Origin: a virus
Length of the DNA: 64,000 nt
Reading direction: 5' to 3' (one strand)
Virus record (IMG/VR): IMGVR_UViG_3300030117_007745
Location: 1 to 64,000 of that record
The notes under the pieces are model-generated. The model searched no databases and was not told where the DNA came from. It saw nothing but the letters and a program-made list of their open reading frames with translations. A program made the translations under genes and the position numbers. Of this stretch, positions 7,896-14,409 are shown piece by piece (positions within the stretch are counted from its first letter, which is position 1; the number at the start of each line of letters is the position of its first letter).

Positions 7896-8279
7896 TTATT
7901 CCTCCGCTTTTACGCAGTTTCTGTATGTCTTACCATACATCTTTTTTGTTTTTCTTTTTGGATGAGTCTTGTAACCTTTTTGGCAGCGTTCATCCAAGTC
8001 GTCTTCTGGCTCTTCGCTGGGAAGTCTTTCTTGGTCGTATGGAGCATCTTGCTGTATATACCGAAGGGCTACGGCTGCAAGATCTTCTCCCGCATCGTGT
8101 TGCATATAGACCATTACTTCTTCGCTTGATGGATCATACTCGACAATATACGAATCGTCGTTGTCCATTATCATTTCAAAGTATTCTAAATCGCCAGCAG
8201 GAGTCATCTTTCTTACACGATTATCCTCGCCTTCATTTTCGTTCAAATACTCTTTCCACTCATTCAAAATCTTTTTCAT
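7896..8279 (-). CDS. Candidate capsid-targeted acidic protein with basic C-terminal motif
   Basis: 127 residues. The leader MKKILNEWKEYLNE aligns with those of the genes at 7389 and 8276 (Trp 8, aromatic 11, Leu 12) and ends in an LNE prohead-protease-like site. The middle is acidic and strand-rich (DDSYIVEYDPSSEEVMVYMQ). The C-terminus switches to a very basic segment between two Cys: DERCQKGYKTHP, RKTKKMYGKTYRNCVK. I associate this CQKGY...RNCVK ending with several marine phage proteins of unknown function; it could bind nucleic acid. The start overlaps the previous stop as ATGA. The role as packaged cargo is inferred. Confidence 0.65.
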   Translation of the reverse strand: MKKILNEWKEYLNENEGEDNRVRKMTPAGDLEYFEMIMDNDDSYIVEYDPSSEEVMVYMQHDAGEDLAAVALRYIQQDAPYDQERLPSEEPEDDLDERCQKGYKTHPKRKTKKMYGKTYRNCVKAEE

Positions 8280-8890
8280 TTCTTGACTAACTCCTTATTT
8301 ACAATATCATAACCTTCCACAACTCCTACCTTTTCGTAGTCAAAGCCGGGGAGTAGGGCGATCTTCTGCTCTGGGAACTTGCCATTCACAATGAACGAGC
8401 AAGCCTGCCCTACTACCTCTGTGAAGAGGGCTGGATGAGATGCTGGTGGCATTGTCTGTATGTGTGCGTTATAGGAGGCAATCTCGCCTTTAGCATCAAA
8501 CTGTGTGCCTCGCTGGATGTGAGACATAAAGTCGTGGACTGCCCTAAACTTTGCGTTTGTTTGTGGGTCAAAGATGTCGTGCTCTGCATCAAGGGTAGAA
8601 ATCCTTAACACGCCATTTTGCTTAACATCTTGCTTTAGCTCCTCTGCGTCGGCATAGGGATGCTCTTCGACAAACTGAACATCAACAACACCTTCAATCC
8701 TTTTGAACATCTTGTCAACAAAGGGCTTCATGGCCTCAAAAGATGACACAGCACCTTGATCAAACTTGGGTGCTCTTGCGTATGCTGCTGCAACCAACTC
8801 ACAATACTTATCCCAGCCGTTTGGGCCGGGCTTCAGCATTAGCTTCTCGCTCATCAAGAACTTTCGCCAGTTTTCAAGTATGAGTTTCAT
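8276..8890 (-). CDS. Conserved hypothetical protein with capsid-targeting-like leader
   Basis: 204 residues. The leader MKLILENWRKFLMSE aligns with those of the two downstream genes, although its final site reads MSE rather than L/I-x-E. The body has WDKYCELVAAAYARAP, then FRAVHDFMSHIQRGTQFD and SYNAHIQTMPP, with three conserved-looking His and an FTEVVGQACSFIVNG segment. The HDxxxH arrangement could ligate metal, but I recognise no enzyme family. A GGGG run lies about 9 bases before the ATG. The gene is between the KLKQ protein and the basic-tailed protein in the same transcript. Unknown function; packaging in the head is inferred from the leader. Confidence 0.6.
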   Translation of the reverse strand: MKLILENWRKFLMSEKLMLKPGPNGWDKYCELVAAAYARAPKFDQGAVSSFEAMKPFVDKMFKRIEGVVDVQFVEEHPYADAEELKQDVKQNGVLRISTLDAEHDIFDPQTNAKFRAVHDFMSHIQRGTQFDAKGEIASYNAHIQTMPPASHPALFTEVVGQACSFIVNGKFPEQKIALLPGFDYEKVGVVEGYDIVNKELVKK

Positions 8891-8902
8891 TCGTATGCCC
8901 CG

Positions 8903-9271
8903 TTAAAGATTGACGACGAAAGAGTAATTGGCCAAGGCCGGATGCTTAATCGCAACTGGCTGATCAAATAAGTCCTTTGGCACAAATACCTTATCACTAA
9001 AGCGAAGCATTTTCACCGGAGACTCTTCGGTCAAAGTCAAAGTAAGTGTTATGGGGACTGGGACTCCTGAAGACTTATCCACTCCAGATATCGTAGCTGG
9101 TTTTTTCTCTTCGTACCCGGATATCTTGAGTTCCGGTGGGTCTTGTATCAGATTAGCAAATTCATACAAATCTACAATCACCCCTTCTTCACCCTTTTTT
9201 TGAAAGCCCTCATATACTTTTTTGATCTCTTCTTTGATGATTTGTTTTAGTTTTGTTTTTGCAATTTTCAT
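8903..9271 (-). CDS. Small protein with KLKQIIKEE leader, first gene of packaging-region transcript
   Basis: 122 residues. The N-terminus (MKIAKTKLKQIIKEEIKKVY) is a basic amphipathic helix of a kind I recall on unrelated marine phage proteins. It contains IKE at residues 12-14, matching the prohead protease L/I-x-E consensus. The rest is strand-rich and Pro-rich (ITLTLTLTEESPVKML; DLFDQPVAIKHPALANYSF), probably a small beta domain. AAGGAGAAAGAAATG is a strong start. It follows the promoter at 9345-9373, so it is the first full gene of that transcript. Function is unknown. Confidence 0.65.
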   Translation of the reverse strand: MKIAKTKLKQIIKEEIKKVYEGFQKKGEEGVIVDLYEFANLIQDPPELKISGYEEKKPATISGVDKSSGVPVPITLTLTLTEESPVKMLRFSDKVFVPKDLFDQPVAIKHPALANYSFVVNL

Positions 9272-9321
9272 TTCTTTCTCCTTATTTTTTCCTTATCGCC
9301 CAAACAAGCTGCTATAGCCAT
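9268..9321 (-). CDS. Possible 17-residue leader ORF overlapping the next start codon
   Basis: Within the 5' untranslated region of the 9345-9373 promoter, an ATG opens a 17-codon frame (MAIAACLGDKEKIRRKK). Its TGA overlaps the ATG of the next gene as ATGA. Such overlap would permit translational coupling. No ribosome binding site precedes its ATG, so translation is doubtful and it may be chance. Confidence 0.2.
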   Translation of the reverse strand: MAIAACLGDKEKIRRKK

Positions 9322-9344
9322 TTGTTGTTTTTTGTTACGCCACA

Positions 9345-9373
9345 ATTATAATATAAATAGTTTTCAAAGTCAA
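9345..9373 (-). promoter_or_regulatory. Sigma70-type promoter for packaging and capsid-cargo genes
   Basis: On the minus strand TTGACT (9368-9373) and TATAAT (9345-9350) are separated by exactly 17 bases, 11 of 12 consensus positions. The predicted start is near 9338, leaving a leader of about 67 bases with AAGGAG before the ATG at 9271. It lies in the largest gap of the window (9272-9395). Confidence 0.8.
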
Positions 9374-9395
9374 ACATATAAATACCCAAATTCTT

Positions 9396-9833
9396 TCATC
9401 CTTGTCCACTCTCAAAGTATGTAATGCCAAATCTCTCCGAGAGTAGTTTGGACAAGTTGCTTGGATCTTCGCTGTTTTCTGCTACAAGTTTTCTAACCTC
9501 TGTTCGCTTTTTGTCCGAGAGTTCTTCTTTTTTACTCTCGTATTCTTTTTCTATTTTAGCAATGATCTCGTGGTACTTAGCTAAAGCACCATCGCGCAAA
9601 GCAATCTCCTCTGCGTGACTACTATTCAAAGTATCTAGTTCTTTCTGGTGGGTTTCTTTCTCTACTTCTAAAACTTCTTTAATTTTATCTGCTTGGCCCT
9701 TAAAATATAGCCATACAGCTAAGGCATAAATTGCACCAGCAAATACTTGCCAATACTTCTTTATAAAGATCCAAAACTTTGCAAACCAAACTTTAGCAAC
9801 TAGCCAAAACTCCATCATTTTCCATGCTTCCAT
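9396..9833 (-). CDS. Membrane-anchored coiled-coil protein, possible inner-membrane spanin
   Basis: Up to 145 residues. A Trp/Phe-rich N-terminus (WLVAKVWFAKFWIFIKKYW) leads into a transmembrane helix (VFAGAIYALAVWLYF). A long charged coiled coil then spans about 48-110 (EVLEVEKETHQKELD; IIAKIEKEYESKKEELSDKK). An N-terminal anchor with a long helical ectodomain is the layout of Rz-type i-spanins, and the preceding gene is holin-like. Three in-frame ATGs are possible (9833, 9818, 9815); the 9815 ATG overlaps the previous stop as TGATG. No outer-membrane partner is obvious nearby. The spanin role is inferred. Confidence 0.6.
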   Translation of the reverse strand: MEAWKMMEFWLVAKVWFAKFWIFIKKYWQVFAGAIYALAVWLYFKGQADKIKEVLEVEKETHQKELDTLNSSHAEEIALRDGALAKYHEIIAKIEKEYESKKEELSDKKRTEVRKLVAENSEDPSNLSKLLSERFGITYFESGQG

Positions 9834-10009
9834 TGTGCAGCGATATCAGCTAATCCCTGAATTCCTATATATGCCAAAGATATAGCGACCCAATCGCCTG
9901 ATTGCAAAGGTAATGCCTCAGTTAACATGAGCCCTGTAGCCGTTAGCCATACCATCAATTTTCTTGATACTAGCTTATTAAGTGTTTTATCTAGTGCATG
10001 TCTCAACAT
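9815..10009 (-). CDS. Small two-helix membrane protein, holin-like
   Basis: 64 residues from ATG 10009, which has GGAGGATGA immediately upstream; a start four codons earlier would put that sequence inside the gene. Two hydrophobic helices are visible: LMVWLTATGLMLTEALPL and WVAISLAYIGIQGLADIAA, separated by QSGD. The C-terminus is short and basic (QWKHGK), as in many holins. It precedes the coiled-coil membrane gene, consistent with a lysis cassette. No endolysin lies beside it, so the holin call rests on size and topology. Confidence 0.55.
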   Translation of the reverse strand: MLRHALDKTLNKLVSRKLMVWLTATGLMLTEALPLQSGDWVAISLAYIGIQGLADIAAQWKHGK

Positions 10010-10010
10010 T

Positions 10011-10208
10011 TCATCCTCCATCAGGTTCTTTAAATTTTATTTTTTCGATAGGATAAACTTTTAATATTTCCCATTCTGGGTGCAATTCATTGAAAATATT
10101 TTTTATTTTCTCAACATCATACTGCTTATAATTTGCTCCAATATGCTGTAAGTGCTTTGTACCATTTGCTTTTTTATACTTAATGACCCAATAATCTTGG
10201 CACCACAT
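10011..10208 (-). CDS. Small hypothetical protein
   Basis: 65 residues with AGGAG six bases before the ATG. Sequence is mixed and aromatic (MWCQDYWVIKYKKANGTKH; ELHPEWEILKVYPIEKIKF), suggesting a small alpha-beta domain. The WVIKYKKANGTKHLQ opening resembles short strand-turn-strand units. No family is recognised. Its last codons (GAT GGA GGA TGA) supply the ribosome binding site of the next, holin-like gene, so the two are likely coupled. Confidence 0.55.
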   Translation of the reverse strand: MWCQDYWVIKYKKANGTKHLQHIGANYKQYDVEKIKNIFNELHPEWEILKVYPIEKIKFKEPDGG

Positions 10209-10216
10209 TCAATCTC

Positions 10217-10375
10217 CTAATCCAAAAAATCTGTTTTTTCAAAAAAAGCCAATGAAATAAAAACGCCAGAAAGAATCCAAAGCGCAGTATCCATTGGTTC
10301 TAACACTACGAAACCAAAGCAAAAGAATATTCCAGCTTTTGCTAAGTTAGATTGAAAAAATCTTTTTGGTTCCAT
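10217..10375 (-). CDS. Very small two-helix membrane protein
   Basis: 52 residues from ATG 10375 (MEPKRFFQSNLAKAG), with two hydrophobic segments, IFFCFGFVVLE and TALWILSGVFISLAFF. An upstream in-frame TTG would extend it into the SbcCD-like gene and looks less likely. No Shine-Dalgarno sequence precedes the ATG. Instead CTATTTAT (10379-10386) ends 3 bases before it, and a TACTAT hexamer overlaps that element. Function is unknown. Confidence 0.5.
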   Translation of the reverse strand: MEPKRFFQSNLAKAGIFFCFGFVVLEPMDTALWILSGVFISLAFFEKTDFLD

Positions 10376-10392
10376 GTAATAAATAGTATGCT

Positions 10393-13300
10393 CTATTGAT
10401 TTACACAAGCAAATCCATTTGCTTTGTCAATCTCAATTGTCATATCAGCGATATCCTTCAAGTGATCTACATGAGAAATCAATAATACAGTTTGATAATA
10501 GGACTTCACCATATCTAAAATACGTATGAATCCCTCCATATTTTCCGCGTCCAAAGCAGTTGCTGGCTCATCAAGAATAAATATAGACCCCTTTGGAAGA
10601 GAAGAGACTGAAAGGAGTGATAACCTTATGGCCATGGCCGCAATCGTTTTTTCTGCGCCGGAGCCCATCTCAATTGGTCTAGCTTCATATTTCGGATGTT
10701 TAATAAAAATATCTAATTTATTTCCTTCCGATTCAAAAAAGACCTCAAAGTCTACAACATTCGCCAAAACTTTACTTATTTCATCATTGATCACTGGTAG
10801 TTTCTTCTTGATGACATCCAGAGATATGCCATTGGTGTGCATGCAACGCATAAAAAGATCGTATGCTGCAAAGCTGTCGCGGAGGTTTTCCATCTCTTCT
10901 TTTTGATTCTTTAGATTTTCTAATCTCTGCTCAAGAGAGCCTCGCTCCTTGATGAGAGAAACTATTTCTTCATTACAATCACTAAGAACGCTTTTTTGGC
11001 CTCCTAGTATATTTTGCTGTTTTACTTTCTCTCCGATAAGTTGCTCTAAATTTTCAATAGCTTCACGATTTTCTTCGTATTCATCTATTTTTCTATCTAA
11101 ATTTTCTATTTCAAGATTTAAAGTCTTTATTTTGCTCTTGTTCTTGTCTATCACTAATTCATTCTGATTGATGGAATTGTAAATATCATCCCTCATTTCC
11201 AATACTTCTTCGTATTTTTCTATCTTTCTCTCTAATGATTTAGGATCTAAAGTCTGAATATCCTCGAATAGGCCCTCGGTCTCCTCCCTAAGCTCTTGAA
11301 GGTTTTTCTCAATAACAGTTATATTTCCTTGAGCACTGTAGGCATCTCTAATGAATTTACAGGAAGAATATTCGTTTCCACAGGGCACCTCTAGTAATAG
11401 CTTGACCTTGTTTTTGTTTTGATGCAAACGGTATTCCTGTTGTTCTATTGTTTGATTAGTCCCTTCAAGCAATACTCTTTTGCGATTGATTTCCTCTTGG
11501 TGTGTCTTGAGGGCCTCAATATCAAAGTTACTTAATACTTCACTAATCCTCTGATGGTCGATTCTTTTTGTTTTGCATTCTTGTGTGAGAGTTTCTATTT
11601 GGCCTTGTAAGACATCCATCTCTTTTTGTTTAGAGATTTGTTCTTCTTTAACCTCTACAATATTAATTATGTCTGCTGGTATTGAATCAATTTTTCGTTC
11701 AATCTCTTTGATAGAGTCTTCAGTGTTCTCAATTGATTTTGAGTATTTACGACATTTTCGTTGTTGTTTCTTTTCTGCGGCAAAGTTTTGTTCAAGTTCT
11801 GCTGTTGTTGCTGAAATGTCAGCGTCATATTCTTTTCCCTCCAATAGTTTCAAAGCACCCTTCATGTCAGATGCATCTTCTTTAGCCTTTTTAAATTTTT
11901 TGTCAAAAATTTCTAGATCAAGGAATTTTCCTAAAATTTCTTTTCTTTTTGTAGACCCTTCATTAATAAATGATAGGCTATCGACCTGTGAGGCCATAGA
12001 GGTAAGTAGAAAGTCATCAACAGTTCCGAACAATTTTCTTATGTTTTTATCTGTCCCATTGCGACTATCGCCATTTAGCTCGTTTTCTTCTTGCATTACT
12101 TTATCATAATAGGAGAATTCAATATCAGTTTTAGCCTCCATAGTCTCATTGCCCTTAAGCTTTTTTAAATACTTGACTGAACTTCTTTCAATAAGATAGT
12201 CTCTTTCGCCTATTGATATCTCAAGCCTCCCTCGACCTTCATCCTTGTTTTGGTTGATGACATTTAAATTTTTTCTCTCATTTTTACTAGTAGAATTAAA
12301 AAGAGTGTATAAAAAAGCATCAATAATAGATGATTTTCCTGAGTAGTTTTTTCCAAAGATTCCCACAATTCCATGAAGCTTTTCAAAATCAACCCTATTT
12401 CCTTCCCCATAATTAAAAAGATTGTCCCACTCAAATGATTTCAGAGACCAGTTAATGTTTCTTGAAACCTCCTCTTCCTCTTCGGCCATGGTATTGTATT
12501 TTCTATTGAGCGCAAAAACTTTTTCTAACGTCTCTGATTTTGCCTCATAATCTTTAAGGTATTCATCTATTAGTTCCTCTTGAACCATTGGATCTCTAAG
12601 ATCCTCTATGTTAATGCCGTCAGTTATATCCTGAACAGATCCCCTTTCTCCGCTCGAACGATTGAGAAAAGTAACACTTTCTGGACTAAATCTACCCTTT
12701 GCAATGTCTAGTGCCCGTCGCATAACATCTAGAGGTAAATTATTCTGAGATACCAAGCGAAGACGTGCGCCTTTGGGTACATCCATGTTCTTCGGCATCT
12801 TTCCCTTCGGAGTAAGCTCAATTGTTATAAACGGCTTTGGATTTGTAAGAGGAAAGTGTTCGCAAGTAAAACTTTCTTTGTCTTCAATGTCCCAAAGCAA
12901 AAATCCCTTGTCTTGGCTCTCACCAAAGTTCTGCTGAACTAGGGATCCGGGGTAGGCCACTTTCCCCATATCGTCAAGTTTCTGATATGTCTTGTGAATG
13001 TCACCGAGTAATACATAATCAAAAGGCTCAAATGATTTGATATCAACATCGCCATGATCCATGACCCAGCCAGTATCCGTAGTCACTCCAGCAACAGAGC
13101 CGTGAAAAAGTGCGATATTAATCTTACTCTTATCAGTTGGATCAATCCACTGATCTTCATCAACAATCGACAGAACATTAAGAACAAACCCATTTCCAAG
13201 ATCAACTTCTTGAGAAAACTTGTGAAAATGAATATCCTTGTGGTCTAGAGCCTCAACAATTGGAGTTACGGCATCAATTTTGCCCGGGTTGCGAAGATTG

Positions 13301-13545
13301 AGGTCATGGTTCCCAAGTATAACATGGAGGGGCGCTATGTCTGCTAAGTTCTCAAAAAGCTTGGCAGTCATATGAAAATAAGCAGGGCTTAATTGCAATT
13401 TGGTGTGTGCAGTATCACCAGTATTGACGATGATGTCTGGTTTTAATTCTCTCAGTTTTGCATAGAGTTCTTCAAACACAGCACTATATTCTTCATGATA
13501 CCTATGATTCCGGATGTGGATGTCTGATATATGAGCGATTTTCAT
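10393..13545 (-). CDS. Fused SbcD-SbcC (T4 gp47-gp46-like) nuclease and SMC-type ATPase
   Basis: A single 1050-residue chain joins two proteins that T4 encodes separately as gp47 and gp46, the Mre11-Rad50-type complex for recombination-dependent replication and DNA end processing. The N-terminal phosphoesterase shows SDIH (7-10), GDTAH (43-47), GNHD (78-81), FHG (His 148) and GDIH (181-184). The ATPase begins near 365 with Walker A GKNYSGKSS (398-406). Coiled coils follow, with a cysteine pair at 722 and 729 (PCGNEYSSC) at the hook. The signature GSGAEKT (961-967) and Walker B SIFILDEPATALD (987-999) come last. The ATG at 13545 has AAGGAAGG upstream and overlaps the previous stop as ATGA. All catalytic motifs look intact. 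Confidence 0.93.
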   Translation of the reverse strand: MKIAHISDIHIRNHRYHEEYSAVFEELYAKLRELKPDIIVNTGDTAHTKLQLSPAYFHMTAKLFENLADIAPLHVILGNHDLNLRNPGKIDAVTPIVEALDHKDIHFHKFSQEVDLGNGFVLNVLSIVDEDQWIDPTDKSKINIALFHGSVAGVTTDTGWVMDHGDVDIKSFEPFDYVLLGDIHKTYQKLDDMGKVAYPGSLVQQNFGESQDKGFLLWDIEDKESFTCEHFPLTNPKPFITIELTPKGKMPKNMDVPKGARLRLVSQNNLPLDVMRRALDIAKGRFSPESVTFLNRSSGERGSVQDITDGINIEDLRDPMVQEELIDEYLKDYEAKSETLEKVFALNRKYNTMAEEEEEVSRNINWSLKSFEWDNLFNYGEGNRVDFEKLHGIVGIFGKNYSGKSSIIDAFLYTLFNSTSKNERKNLNVINQNKDEGRGRLEISIGERDYLIERSSVKYLKKLKGNETMEAKTDIEFSYYDKVMQEENELNGDSRNGTDKNIRKLFGTVDDFLLTSMASQVDSLSFINEGSTKRKEILGKFLDLEIFDKKFKKAKEDASDMKGALKLLEGKEYDADISATTAELEQNFAAEKKQQRKCRKYSKSIENTEDSIKEIERKIDSIPADIINIVEVKEEQISKQKEMDVLQGQIETLTQECKTKRIDHQRISEVLSNFDIEALKTHQEEINRKRVLLEGTNQTIEQQEYRLHQNKNKVKLLLEVPCGNEYSSCKFIRDAYSAQGNITVIEKNLQELREETEGLFEDIQTLDPKSLERKIEKYEEVLEMRDDIYNSINQNELVIDKNKSKIKTLNLEIENLDRKIDEYEENREAIENLEQLIGEKVKQQNILGGQKSVLSDCNEEIVSLIKERGSLEQRLENLKNQKEEMENLRDSFAAYDLFMRCMHTNGISLDVIKKKLPVINDEISKVLANVVDFEVFFESEGNKLDIFIKHPKYEARPIEMGSGAEKTIAAMAIRLSLLSVSSLPKGSIFILDEPATALDAENMEGFIRILDMVKSYYQTVLLISHVDHLKDIADMTIEIDKANGFACVNQ

Positions 13546-13793
13546 TTTGCCTTCCTTACTAATTCTAATTCTTTGTTCCAAACTGGAATTGGGTATTTTG
13601 ATCCCATGGGCACAATCATGTAATAATACTTATTCCAATCATGATTTGCACCTTTCATTTTTCCCTTCACTTCCGAGATTATTCCTAGAGTATTAAGACT
13701 GTCTTTTATCAATACTAGGTCTCCGACCTCAAAGTTTGGATGACTCCCAAGAACTTTGTGGGCATCGGATCTATTTGATTGTTTTTTACCCAT
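13542..13793 (-). CDS. Small barrel-like protein or -1 frame module of a fusion
   Basis: 83 residues. After a basic N-terminus (MGKKQSNRSDAHK) it reads FEVGDLVLIKDSLNTLGIIS and YYYMIVPMGSKYPIPVWNKE, the pattern of a small SH3- or KOW-like beta barrel. The first 79 bases overlap the preceding gene in another frame. An AGGGAG lies 13 bases before the ATG, far for a ribosome binding site. The frame is exactly -1 to its neighbour at an A AAA AAC heptamer, so it may be made partly or only as an extension of that neighbour. The stop overlaps the SbcCD start. Function unknown. Confidence 0.6.
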   Translation of the reverse strand: MGKKQSNRSDAHKVLGSHPNFEVGDLVLIKDSLNTLGIISEVKGKMKGANHDWNKYYYMIVPMGSKYPIPVWNKELELVRKAK

Positions 13794-13903
13794 CTTATGT
13801 AAGCTACTCCCTTCTCTTCATCCAATCTGATAATTATTGCCATAGGAGAACCCTCCGGCATTTCAATTGGACTCTTATAATAAACTAGATCACCGGGTTT
13901 CAT
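13715..13903 (-). CDS. Small barrel-like protein, upstream frame of possible frameshift pair
   Basis: 62 residues beginning MKPGDLVYYKSPIEMPEG, then MAIIIRLDEEKGVAYIRWVK, a short SH3- or KOW-like strand pattern similar to GDLVLIKD in the next gene. The remaining 22 residues (from NNQIDPMPT) look unstructured and lie entirely in the overlap. No Shine-Dalgarno sequence is seen; the start lies inside the preceding gene (14-base overlap), so translation is likely coupled. If ribosomes slip at 13781-13787 the product would join both barrel-like modules. Function unknown. Confidence 0.6.
   Translation of the reverse strand: MKPGDLVYYKSPIEMPEGSPMAIIIRLDEEKGVAYIRWVKNNQIDPMPTKFLGVIQTLRSET
13781..13787 (-). 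promoter_or_regulatory. Slippery heptamer A AAA AAC, possible -1 frameshift site
   Basis: The minus strand reads GTA AAA AAC in the frame of the 13715-13903 gene, giving a canonical X XXY YYZ heptamer. A -1 slip continues with CAA TCA, which is the frame of the 13542-13793 gene. An AGGGAG element lies 19 bases upstream. No downstream pseudoknot was worked out. Confidence 0.45.
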
Positions 13904-14342
13904 TTGAATTGTTTTCTATGCTATCAGCAACGAGTTCGCTGGAGCTTTGTACCTTGCCTCCGCCAATGCCCCAGATTAAATCGATATCTAACTCTTCAGC
14001 AACAGATATCTCCGGTATATTTTCAGATGTTCTGTCACCGCCATTAGCAAAGGCAATTTTGAAAGTTGTCCAAAGGGCCCTGACTTTCTTGAGCAAATCA
14101 CAAGCAGAATTATCAGAATCATCAAAAGACATTGCTTTGGAAACTCCTCTAACTCCTTGCACCATCTCTCTCCTTTCGTCGTGAGACATAAATACATAAC
14201 CCTTTTTTCTCATTAGCCAATCGTCAGAATTGACACCGACAATAACAATTTCAGCCATTTTTGCAGCCTCCTGCATCATGCGAAGATGACCAACATGCAT
14301 TGGGTCAAACCCTCCGCTCAAAACAATAACATCATATTTCAT
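13890..14342 (-). CDS. Cytidylyltransferase-like nucleotidyltransferase
   Basis: 150 residues of the HIGH-superfamily nucleotidyltransferase fold. The nucleotide-binding motif is GGFDPMHVGHLRMMQEA (HxGH at about 16-19), followed by VIVGVNSDDWLMRKKG and the HDERREMVQGVRGV helix. FANGGDRTSENIPE resembles the GGD segment of glycerol-3-phosphate cytidylyltransferase and HldE relatives. The usual C-terminal STTx-type element is represented by VQSSSELV. It activates some phosphorylated small molecule with CTP or ATP; the substrate is not predictable. ATAGGAGATATTATG gives a strong start, and a promoter inside the terminator at 14355-14400 probably drives it. Confidence 0.8.
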   Translation of the reverse strand: MKYDVIVLSGGFDPMHVGHLRMMQEAAKMAEIVIVGVNSDDWLMRKKGYVFMSHDERREMVQGVRGVSKAMSFDDSDNSACDLLKKVRALWTTFKIAFANGGDRTSENIPEISVAEELDIDLIWGIGGGKVQSSSELVADSIENNSNETR

Positions 14343-14354
14343 AATATCTCCTAT

Positions 14355-14390
14355 AAAAAAAGCACCCCTACAATATAGCAGAGGTGCTTT
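14355..14390 (-). terminator. Rho-independent terminator after the lipoprotein gene
   Basis: On the minus strand AAAGCACC pairs with GGTGCTTT across a 16-base loop and the second arm runs straight into a T tract (14355-14360). It lies 20 bases after the lipoprotein stop codon. It would end the transcript from the 17697-17725 promoter. Confidence 0.8.
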
Positions 14391-14400
14391 GTAAAGTCAA
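14372..14400 (-). promoter_or_regulatory. Sigma70-type promoter superimposed on the terminator
   Basis: The minus strand has TTGACT (14395-14400), 17 bases, then TATATT (14372-14377), 10 of 12 consensus positions. The -10 lies in the loop of the terminator hairpin and initiation would fall in its second arm. New transcripts would therefore lack a complete hairpin and carry a leader of about 20 bases with AGGAG before the nucleotidyltransferase ATG. Confidence 0.65.
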
Positions 14401-14409
14401 GAACTATTT

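Noticed and set aside
9352-9384. Two plus-strand TATAAATA boxes (9352-9359 and 9377-9384) as late promoters
   Set aside because: No plus-strand gene follows; the first overlaps the spacer of the minus-strand sigma70 promoter. Exact matches are common by chance in AT-rich DNA.
10376-10408. Longer start for the small membrane protein at 10408
   Set aside because: TTG start overlapping the SbcCD-like gene, adding residues without hydrophobic or conserved character.
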